Assembly: GCA_003132605.1 (NCBI GenBank) | Contig: PKYJ01000072.1 | Coordinates: 8,058 to 14,014, forward strand | DNA length: 5,957 nt | Direction: 5' to 3' | Origin: Peptococcaceae bacterium | GTDB taxonomy: Bacteria; Bacillota; DSM-12270; Thermacetogeniales; Thermacetogeniaceae | Shown: one piece after another, positions 1 through 4,084 of the stretch | Position numbering within the stretch: the stretch's first letter is position 1 | How the letters are laid out: each line of letters begins with the position of its first letter | Notes under the pieces: model-generated | What the model was told of the DNA's origin: nothing | What the model saw: the letters and a program-made list of their open reading frames with translations, nothing else | Databases searched by the model: none | Translations under genes and position numbers: made by a program

Positions 1-138
1 TCCCGAAGGGTAGGGAAACATCTCCAGGCAGTAGTACTTCCGCCGGCTTGGGTCCTCCCCCACCCGGAAAGCCTCGTCCCGTTCCCAGCGCTCCTGCCAC
101 TTCTTTTCAGCAAGCCGGAAATTATATCTGGTTTCCAC
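1..138 (-). CDS. leuS: Leucyl-tRNA synthetase, N-terminal fragment (cut by left edge)
   Basis: Class I aminoacyl-tRNA synthetase that charges tRNA-Leu with leucine in the cytoplasm. Only the first 46 codons are present. They read METRYNFRLAEKKWQ at the start and end in YYCLEMFPYPSG. This matches the LeuS N-terminus, where the YCLEMFPYPSG segment leads into the HIGH-type motif (HMGH), which would lie just beyond the edge. The start is GTG at 138-136, with a textbook AGGAGG Shine-Dalgarno at 145-150, six bases upstream. The gene lies directly downstream of a T-box leader whose specifier is a Leu codon, so both protein and regulator point to leuS. Expression should rise when uncharged tRNA-Leu accumulates. 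Identity is nearly certain; the rest of the gene is not visible. Confidence 0.96.
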   Translation of the reverse strand, partial: METRYNFRLAEKKWQERWERDEAFRVGEDPSRRKYYCLEMFPYPSG

Positions 139-144
139 AATTTG

Positions 145-150
145 CCTCCT
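145..150 (-). promoter_or_regulatory. leuS ribosome binding site
   Basis: AGGAGG on the minus strand, six bases before the GTG start of leuS. It decides the start codon. It lies 22 bases downstream of a stable hairpin (173-189) whose arms contain GCCTC segments that could pair with the GAGGC of this site. Confidence 0.9.
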
Positions 151-172
151 GACGTGCAGCCATGCTTTGAGC

Positions 173-189
173 CTGAGGCGAAGCCTCAG
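173..189 (-). other. Hairpin in leuS 5' untranslated region
   Basis: Perfect 7-bp inverted repeat (minus strand CTGAGGC, loop TTC, GCCTCAG) between the T-box terminator and the leuS ribosome binding site. It is not followed by a U-tract, so it is not a terminator. It could stabilise the 5' end of the leuS message after leader processing, or compete for the Shine-Dalgarno through its GCCTC arms. The function is inferred; the hairpin itself is plain in the sequence. Confidence 0.6.
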
Positions 190-201
190 AGGCTGCCAAT
201 T

Positions 202-231
202 AAAAACTCCCGTCCTGCAAAGGGACGGAAG
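202..231 (-). terminator. Intrinsic terminator of the leuS T-box
   Basis: On the minus strand the arms CTTCCGTCC (231-223) and GGACGGGAG (215-207) form a 9-bp stem with one G-U pair and a 7-base loop, followed directly by five U residues (206-202). The 5' arm lies in the segment a T-box uses for the 3' strand of its antiterminator, so the two structures exclude each other. No other terminator is seen between rsfS and leuS, so this one would also stop any read-through from the upstream operon. Confidence 0.93.
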
Positions 232-241
232 TCATACTTTC

Positions 242-255
242 CCGCGGTACCACCC
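242..255 (-). promoter_or_regulatory. T-box core sequence (antiterminator 5' half)
   Basis: GGGTGGTACCGCGG is the near-invariant T-box motif. Its UGGU (252-249) is the antiterminator bulge that pairs with the 3' NCCA of uncharged tRNA. The U at its last position calls for a tRNA with A at position 73, which fits tRNA-Leu. It would also fit the embedded tRNA-Ala, which ends in ACCA. Confidence 0.95.
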
Positions 256-271
256 GATTTGGCATATTAAT

Positions 272-346
272 TGGTGGAGCTGGTGGGAGTCGAACCCACG
301 ACCTCTTCCATGCCAAGGAAGCGCGCTCCCACTGCGCCACAGCCCC
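272..346 (-). tRNA. tRNA-Ala (anticodon GGC) embedded in the leuS T-box leader
   Basis: A 75-base cloverleaf including the encoded CCA (274-272). Parts in order: acceptor GGGGCTG/CAGCTCC (7 bp); U8 G9; D arm GCGC/GCGC with a compact 7-base loop AGTGGGA; anticodon stem CTTCC/GGAAG with loop TTGGCAT, giving anticodon GGC, which reads GCC codons; variable loop AGGTC; T stem GTGGG/CCCAC with loop TTCGACT; discriminator A. The acceptor stem carries the G3-U70 wobble, the main identity element of alanine tRNAs. All stems are intact, so it looks functional and not like a decayed copy. I see no convincing separate promoter immediately upstream, so it should be transcribed from the T-box promoter at 547-575. 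Release of the mature tRNA by RNase P and 3' processing would cut the T-box leader in two. Confidence 0.96.
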
Positions 347-417
347 ATGTATCTGCCCACTCCAGTTCAGTTAACGCCTGCAACGGTACCGGCCCTTCAC
401 CTATACTGCTCCCGGGC

Positions 418-420
418 GAG
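418..420 (-). promoter_or_regulatory. T-box specifier codon CUC (leucine)
   Basis: Within GAA-CTC-G, at the position where T-box leaders carry the specifier: straight after the GAA on the 3' side of the specifier loop and before the CCC of the basal helix. CUC matches tRNA-Leu(GAG) and agrees with leuS as the controlled gene. The base after the specifier is G, where A is more usual. An overlapping GCC (416-414 region, one register later) is an alanine codon but does not occupy the specifier position. Confidence 0.85.
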
Positions 421-546
421 TTCGACTCCTGGTGGCCCCGGTTCGCACCCCGTAGCACCGGCTCTCTGAAGGCCTCCCGACAGGGTCTACTACTCCCTTT
501 CCTTGCATTTATCACAGTAATAAACTTTATCTCAAAGCCAGGATTA

Positions 547-575
547 ATTATATTGAATTGGTCCGCCACTGTCAA
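547..575 (-). promoter_or_regulatory. Sigma-A promoter for T-box / tRNA-Ala / leuS
   Basis: TTGACA (575-570) and TATAAT (552-547) are separated by exactly 17 bases: a perfect vegetative consensus. Transcription should begin near 538-541, about 40 bases before stem I of the T-box. It starts 28 bases after the end of rsfS, so leuS and the tRNA form a unit separate from the obg-rsfS cluster, although read-through is possible because no terminator is seen between them. Confidence 0.9.
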
Positions 576-603
576 CAAGATATTATAGGTACGTACATAA
601 TCA

Positions 604-951
604 TCATGGTTCCCGGATCACAATTTTGGCGTCCCCCCAGAGGCGTTCGAGGTCATAAAACCGCCGCGCCTCGTCGTTGAAGATGTGGACCACCACGTCG
701 CCGCCGTCCAGCAGCACCCAACCGGATTCCGGCGCCCCCTGCCGGCGCAGGTACGGTCTCCCGGCCTGCTCCAGTTCCTCCTGAACGGCCCGGGCAATTG
801 CCGTGATCTGGGGTATATTGCGTCCGCTGCAGATCACGAAGTAGTCTGCCACCGGAAATACCCCGGTTACATCCAGCACCCGGACATCAACAGCATTCTT
901 GGCAGCAGCCGTATCGCCCGCACGTAAGGCCAGTTCCCGGCCCTCTGACAA
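604..951 (-). CDS. rsfS: Ribosomal silencing factor RsfS (YbeB/Iojap family)
   Basis: Binds ribosomal protein uL14 on the 50S subunit and blocks joining with 30S, lowering translation in stationary phase or starvation (family knowledge). The 115-residue protein is of normal length. It shows the family's core: VLDVTGVFPVADYFVICSG near residues 26-44, and ESGWVLLDGGDVVVHIF followed by RRFYDLERLWGDA near the C-terminus. The chosen start is TTG at 951-949, preceded by a strong purine run (GGGAGGGGGAG) at suitable distance; no ATG serves better. It ends with a tandem TGATGA. It lies downstream of yqeK, separated by about 140 bases of heptanucleotide repeats, in the usual nadD-yqeK-rsfS order. Identity is very secure. 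Confidence 0.96.
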   Translation of the reverse strand: MSEGRELALRAGDTAAAKNAVDVRVLDVTGVFPVADYFVICSGRNIPQITAIARAVQEELEQAGRPYLRRQGAPESGWVLLDGGDVVVHIFNDEARRFYDLERLWGDAKIVIREP

Positions 952-970
952 ACAAACTCCCCCTCCCTTT

Positions 971-1117
971 CTCGAAGCTCGATGTTCGATGTTCGATTAT
1001 TGCCACGTCTGTATCGGTTTGCTTAGTTGTTGAACCTCTCGATGTTGGAAGTTCGACATCCGACGTTCGATTAGACTTTCTCTTCGAACCTCTAACCCCT
1101 ATCCTCGAACGTCGAGG
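971..1117. repeat. Degenerate heptanucleotide repeat arrays between yqeK and rsfS
   Basis: Three arrays with a 7-base period. 971-998: ctcgaag, ctcgatg, ttcgatg, ttcgatt. About 1036-1070: ctctcga, tgttgga, agttcga, catccga, cgttcga. 1083-1117: ttcgaac, ctctaac, ccctatc, ctcgaac, gtcgagg. The consensus on the plus strand is about YTCGANN, or TCGAACN on the minus strand. A 30-base non-repeat segment (1000-1028) lies between the first two. The third array contains the yqeK stop codon and encodes the last residues of YqeK. This resembles the short tandem heptamer repeats known from cyanobacteria in style; relatedness is not implied. Confidence 0.85.
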
Positions 1118-1688
1118 ATGCTTTCTCACCAAGAAAATGATTCCACGCCGCAACCGTCTGCGGGTGGATCGCCTTGCTTCTCTTCAACATATAGCGGATC
1201 GAAAAGGCCAGGGAGATCAACAGGGCCTGATCCAGGTCGCCCTGCACAGCAAGGCGCAGTTTTCCGACAATCGGGCAGGTCCGGCCTGCAGCAATCAGGT
1301 CTGCCAGGTAGACAACCCTGGCCAGCCGGTCCATGCCCGGAGCCCCCACCGTATGCACCTTGATTGCCTGCAGCACGCTCCGGTTCTCAACCCCCAGCTC
1401 TGACCGGACAAGCCAGGCGCCTACGGGGCCATGTAAAAGCACCGGAACCCGGCGTTCGATCTCATACTCGATCAGTCCATTGGACTCAGCAATCCGGAGC
1501 AATTCGACCGCGGTCAGATCACGGGCGTAGTCGTGCAGCAACCCGGCCAGCTCCGCATCCTGAACGGAGACGCCGTGCATCCCGGCGATCTTCACAGCAC
1601 TTTTAACCACTGCCAGGGTATGCTCATACCGTTCCGGTGTCATGCGCCTTTTAGCAGCAGCTGTATATTTGGACTCTACGATGTTCAT
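1092..1688 (-). CDS. yqeK: HD-domain Ap4A hydrolase YqeK (symmetrical bis(5'-nucleosyl)-tetraphosphatase)
   Basis: Metal-dependent phosphohydrolase of the HD superfamily. YqeK proteins split diadenosine tetraphosphate to two ADP, clearing a stress alarmone. The 198-residue product has the expected ligand set: H23 in RYEHTL, H52-D53 in GLLHDYAR, H86 in LLHGPVG, H112 in VHTVGAPGM and D130 in YLADLI. The usual KHTTG reads KVHTVG, and the usual ADxIEPxR reads ADLIAAGR, so two second-shell motifs are altered while the metal ligands remain. The ATG at 1688 gives an N-terminus of family length. It starts 13 bases after the RRM stop, with GGGGGAAG immediately before the ATG, a close-set ribosome site. 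The C-terminal tail after FLGEKA (about SSTFEDRG) is encoded by heptanucleotide repeats and is probably a recent extension. Confidence 0.93.
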   Translation of the reverse strand: MNIVESKYTAAAKRRMTPERYEHTLAVVKSAVKIAGMHGVSVQDAELAGLLHDYARDLTAVELLRIAESNGLIEYEIERRVPVLLHGPVGAWLVRSELGVENRSVLQAIKVHTVGAPGMDRLARVVYLADLIAAGRTCPIVGKLRLAVQGDLDQALLISLAFSIRYMLKRSKAIHPQTVAAWNHFLGEKASSTFEDRG

Positions 1689-1701
1689 CTTCCCCCGAAG
1701 G

Positions 1702-1950
1702 TCATTGGCGCGGTTTGGCTTCGTTGACCGTCAGGATCCGGCCCTGGAAATCGGCGCCGTTGAGGGCATCGACGATCTTCTGGACATCCTCGTCGTTCAC
1801 CTCTACAAAACCGAAGCCCCGTGACCGCCCGGTTTCCCGGTCAACGATGATTCTGCTGTTGACCACACTGCCGTAATTGCTGAAAGAGTTGTTCAACTCA
1901 TCAGCGTCAGTACTCCACGGCAGATTACCGACATACAATGTGCGTGTCAA
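1702..1950 (-). CDS. Small single-RRM RNA-binding protein
   Basis: An 82-residue protein that is a single RNA recognition motif. RNP2 is LYVGNL (residues 5-10) and RNP1 is RGFGFVEV (44-51), with the aromatic residues that stack on RNA at Y6, F46 and F48. The fold order beta-alpha-beta-beta-alpha-beta fits: the ELNNSFSNYG helix, IIVDRETGRSRGFGF strands, then VQKIVDALNGADFQGR and LTVNEAKPR. The start is taken as TTG at 1950-1948, with AGAGGTGA a few bases upstream; a longer in-frame extension to 2022 would read through the poly-G tract and is unlikely. Bacterial relatives (cyanobacterial Rbp type) bind RNA and are often cold-induced; the role here is not known. It interrupts the common nadD-yqeK pair, and its short spacing to yqeK suggests co-transcription. 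Confidence 0.92.
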   Translation of the reverse strand: MTRTLYVGNLPWSTDADELNNSFSNYGSVVNSRIIVDRETGRSRGFGFVEVNDEDVQKIVDALNGADFQGRILTVNEAKPRQ

Positions 1951-2011
1951 ATCGCTTTCACCTCTGTTATTTAGTTCAAGTGTAGTATGCGGTGGTATAG
2001 AATTGAATATA

Positions 2012-2020
2012 CCCCCCCCC
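2012..2020. repeat. Nine-base poly-C/poly-G tract upstream of the RRM gene
   Basis: A run of nine C on the plus strand (G on the coding strand), extended to GAGGTGGGGGGGGGT. It lies about 60 bases before the RRM start, between TTGCCA (2032-2027) and TATATT (2011-2006), which could be weak -35 and -10 elements with a 15-base spacer. Length changes by slippage would alter that spacer. The tract is certain; the promoter is speculative. Confidence 0.7.
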
Positions 2021-2025
2021 ACCTC

Positions 2026-2053
2026 TTGGCAACCACCAACCGCTAACCACCAA
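2026..2053. repeat. TTGGTGG-type heptanucleotide array at the end of nadD
   Basis: Plus-strand units ttggcaa (2026-2032), ccaccaa (2033-2039), ccgctaa (2040-2046) and ccaccaa (2047-2053); on the coding strand TTGGTGG, TTAGCGG, TTGGTGG, TTGCCAA. The period is 7, as in the TCGAACN arrays, but the unit is different. The nadD stop codon (2043-2045) lies inside it and the last residues (LGG) are encoded by it. Confidence 0.75.
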
Positions 2054-2654
2054 GTTGGTAAAGCCTGCTCTTAATTATATAAGCCTCGACAGCTTCAGGT
2101 ACCAGGTACTTGATGGATGCGCCCCTCCGTACACGCTCCCTGATGTCGCTGGAGGAGATGCTTGGCGCCGGGATATCCAGGATGGAGATGGACCCGGAGA
2201 AATATTCACCCAGCAAGGCGTTGAGCTGGCGGAGGTCATAGCCTGGCCGGGTGGCGGCAATGAACCGGCACATGGCCAACAACTCCTCAGGCTGCTTCCA
2301 CCCGATGATCTCCAGGATAGCATCCGCCCCGGTGACAAAAAACAACTCCGCACCGGCGCCATACAACTGGCGGAAGGCTCGCAGCGTATCCACAGTATAG
2401 GAGCGTCCACCCCGCTCGTACTCCATCCGGGAGACTTCAAAAAACGGGTTGGTGGCGGTAGCCAGCACCGCCATCTGGTACCGGTGCCAGAAATCTGATA
2501 CTGTGCCCGTCGTTTTATGGGGTGGATGCCCCGACGGCACAAAAACGATCTCCTGCAGACCATACTGCTCCCTGGCCGCCTCCGCTGTCACCAGGTGCCC
2601 ATAATGCACCGGGTCGAATGTCCCGCCCATGATCCCGACGCGTTGCCCGCTCAT
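2043..2654 (-). CDS. nadD: Nicotinate-nucleotide adenylyltransferase NadD
   Basis: Joins nicotinate mononucleotide and ATP to give deamido-NAD, the step before NAD synthetase, in the cytoplasm. The 203-residue protein has the nucleotidyltransferase signature GGTFDPVHYGHL (residues 10-21, with the HxGH motif HYGH), the substrate-loop VPSGHPPHK (39-47), and the C-terminal ISSSDIRERVRRG (from about 166) that binds the ATP phosphates, followed by KYLVPEAVEAYI. Start choice: ATG at 2654-2652 with GGAG nine bases upstream. An in-frame GTG at 2690 would add 12 residues not typical of the family and has no visible ribosome site. It follows proA after a 128-base gap that holds a repeat array and no gene I can support. 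The 3' end runs into a heptanucleotide array. Confidence 0.96.
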   Translation of the reverse strand: MSGQRVGIMGGTFDPVHYGHLVTAEAAREQYGLQEIVFVPSGHPPHKTTGTVSDFWHRYQMAVLATATNPFFEVSRMEYERGGRSYTVDTLRAFRQLYGAGAELFFVTGADAILEIIGWKQPEELLAMCRFIAATRPGYDLRQLNALLGEYFSGSISILDIPAPSISSSDIRERVRRGASIKYLVPEAVEAYIIKSRLYQLGG

Positions 2655-2767
2655 ATACTCGCACTCCGCCCTTCGCACCAGACCAGCCACCGAACCGCTT
2701 GGTCAAGCGAGTGGAATCGGCCAGCAGAATAGCTATCTCCGGGGCAAGATACCGTATATTTAAGCCC

Positions 2768-2794
2768 TTCGAACCTCGAACCTTAACTTCGAAT
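2768..2794. repeat. TCGAACN heptanucleotide array at the end of proA
   Basis: Plus-strand units ttcgaac (2768-2774), ctcgaac (2775-2781), cttaac (2782-2787, one base short) and ttcgaat (2788-2794). The proA stop codon (2783-2785) falls in the shortened unit. Confidence 0.8.
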
Positions 2795-4036
2795 TTGTCC
2801 ATCGCCGTATATAATGTACTTGATGGAGGTCATCTCCTCAAGGCCCATGGGGCCCCGGGCGTGCATCTTCTGTGTACTGATGCCGATCTCCGCCCCGAAC
2901 CCGAACTGGTAGCCATCAGTAAAGCGGGTTGAGGCGTTGACAAACACCGCCGCCGCATCCACCTGCTGGAGAAAGGTTCTGGCCTTGGTGTAACTGTTGG
3001 TTATAATCGCCTCGGAGTGCTTGGTGCCATAGGTGTTGATGTGCCGGATCGCTTCCTCCAACCCGTCTACCACCTTGACCGCCAGCACCAGGTCGAGGTA
3101 CTCGGTCTTCCAGTCCTCTTCAACGGCCGGAACGACGTCAGGCAGGATCTCCTGAGTCCTGGGGCATCCCCGCAACTCCACGCCTTTGGCCCGCAGGGCC
3201 GCAGCCGCCGCCGGCAGGAAGACCGGAGCCACCCTGGCATGCACCAGCAAAGTCTCCATGGCATTGCAGACGCCTGGGCGCTGGGTCTTGGCGTTGACTA
3301 CGATCTTTTCCGCCATGGCTAGATCTGCGTCCTCTTCTACATAGGTGTGGCAGTTGCCGACCCCGGTCTCCAGCACCGGCACCGTGGCGTTCTGCACCAT
3401 CATCCGGATCAGCCCGGCGCCACCCCTGGGAATCAGCACGTCGATGAATTCGTTCATCTTCAGCATGATGTTGACCGCTTCCCGGTCGGTGGTATTCACC
3501 AGTTGGATCGTCCCGGGTGGCAACCCGGCGCTGGTGGCCGCGCTGCTGATCACCTGGGTGATCGCCTGGTTGGAGTTGAAGGCCTCGGAGCCGCCTCTAA
3601 GGATCACGGCGTTCCCTGCCTTCAGGCAGAGGCCTGCGGCATCAACGGTGATATTCGGGCGGGCCTCGTAGATAATGCCGATCACACCGAGGGGTACCCG
3701 CATTTTTCCGATCTGCAACCCGTTTGGCCGCGTCCACATCCGGAGCACCTCACCGACCGGGTCCGGCAGCGCCACCAGAACGCGCAGCCCCTGCGCCATC
3801 TCTGAAACCCGGTCCGGGGTCAGAAGTAGCCGATCCAGCAGCGCCCCGCTCAGGCCATTTTTTCGGGCAGCATCCATATCCTCCTGGTTGGCATCCAGGA
3901 TCATACCGGATCGCTCCTCCAGGCTCCTGGCCATGGCCTGCAGGGCATCGTCCTTAACTCTTGTCGACACTCCGGCCAACTTCAAGGACGCTTCCTTGGC
4001 CCTGGCGCCCATCTGGCGCAATTCTTCCGCCAGCAT
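2783..4036 (-). CDS. proA: Gamma-glutamyl phosphate reductase (glutamate-5-semialdehyde dehydrogenase) ProA
   Basis: Second step of proline synthesis: NADPH-dependent reduction of gamma-glutamyl phosphate to glutamate-5-semialdehyde. From the ATG at 4036-4034 the protein is 417 residues, the usual family length. Landmarks: IIYEARPNITVDAAGLCLKAGN (about 121-142) in the cofactor domain, RGGSEAFNSN (147-156), LIPRGGAGLI (201-210), GNCHTYVEEDADL, and the catalytic cysteine C257 in TQRPGVCNAMETLLVH. The C-terminal region has FVNASTRFTDGYQFGFGAEIGIST and ends IIYGDGQIRS. An in-frame GTG at 4072 would add 12 residues, partly encoded by a TCGAACN repeat, so it is not preferred. The gene lies 48 bases downstream of proB. 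ProB and ProA are expected to pass the unstable acyl phosphate between them, which fits co-expression. Confidence 0.97.
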   Translation of the reverse strand: MLAEELRQMGARAKEASLKLAGVSTRVKDDALQAMARSLEERSGMILDANQEDMDAARKNGLSGALLDRLLLTPDRVSEMAQGLRVLVALPDPVGEVLRMWTRPNGLQIGKMRVPLGVIGIIYEARPNITVDAAGLCLKAGNAVILRGGSEAFNSNQAITQVISSAATSAGLPPGTIQLVNTTDREAVNIMLKMNEFIDVLIPRGGAGLIRMMVQNATVPVLETGVGNCHTYVEEDADLAMAEKIVVNAKTQRPGVCNAMETLLVHARVAPVFLPAAAAALRAKGVELRGCPRTQEILPDVVPAVEEDWKTEYLDLVLAVKVVDGLEEAIRHINTYGTKHSEAIITNSYTKARTFLQQVDAAAVFVNASTRFTDGYQFGFGAEIGISTQKMHARGPMGLEEMTSIKYIIYGDGQIRS

Positions 4037-4051
4037 TTTACCGCCCCCATT

Positions 4052-4065
4052 CTCGAAGTTCGATG
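4052..4065. repeat. Two-unit TCGAACN heptanucleotide repeat between proB and proA
   Basis: Plus-strand ctcgaag (4052-4058) and ttcgatg (4059-4065), the same units as the longer arrays elsewhere, within the 48-base proB-proA gap and just upstream of the proA ribosome site. Two units alone would be weak; the match to arrays at other junctions supports it. Confidence 0.6.
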
Positions 4066-4084
4066 ACGCCACTGACCACTAAAA

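Larger units (their letters stand above)
202..500 (-). promoter_or_regulatory. Leucine T-box leader riboswitch, interrupted by a tRNA gene
   Basis: tRNA-sensing transcriptional attenuator controlling leuS. Reading the minus strand: AGGG then the AGTAGTAG loop-E side of the specifier loop (about 498-488); a specifier helix GACCCTG (487-481) pairing with CAGGAGTC (431-424, one bulged A); the AG-box AGAGAGCCGG (about 467-458); the GGTGCGAACC GNUG-like motif (449-440); GAA-CTC-G with specifier CTC at 420-418; a CCGTT element near 386-382; AGTGGGC near 361-355; then the T-box core GGGTGGTACCGCGG (255-242) and the terminator. A complete tRNA-Ala occupies 272-346, between AGTGGGCA and TGCCAAATCGGGTGG. 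Without the tRNA, GGGCA and TGCC would close an ordinary stem III hairpin directly before the antiterminator. The 5' boundary is approximate; the helix assignments are by eye. Confidence 0.93.

Noticed and set aside
272..346. tRNA read as glycine from the GCC on the plus strand
   Set aside because: The cloverleaf is on the minus strand, with anticodon GGC and G3-U70, both pointing to alanine.
414..420. T-box specifier read as the alanine codon GCC (which would match the embedded tRNA)
   Set aside because: GCC is out of position. CTC directly follows GAA, and the next CCC is needed for the basal helix; the downstream gene is leuS.
267..578. Open frame of 103 codons on the minus strand across the leader
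   Set aside because: It runs through T-box stem I, the whole tRNA and its CCA, with no ribosome site and no protein-like composition.
582..587. Second TATAAT hexamer upstream of the main promoter
   Set aside because: No acceptable -35 lies 16-18 bases upstream and there is no extended -10. The promoter at 547-575 is a perfect match.
271..588. Open frame on the plus strand beginning MVELVGVEPTTSSMPRKRAP
   Set aside because: It is the antisense of the tRNA-Ala plus T-box. The LVGVEPTTS-like string is a well-known false protein produced by translating tRNA T-arms in reverse.
971..1117. CRISPR array
   Set aside because: The period is 7 bases with no constant long repeats or spacers and no cas genes.
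887..1153. 88-codon open frame on the minus strand between yqeK and rsfS
   Set aside because: It is created by heptanucleotide repeats and overlaps both neighbours out of frame.
1951..2022. N-terminal extension of the RRM protein to the upstream start
   Set aside because: It would encode MGGGIFNSIPPH through the poly-G tract, with no ribosome site; the TTG at 1950 has AGAGGTGA upstream and gives the normal RRM start.
2515..2802. 95-codon open frame on the minus strand overlapping the start of nadD
   Set aside because: It is out of frame with nadD, begins in the repeat array, and its sequence shows no recognisable family.
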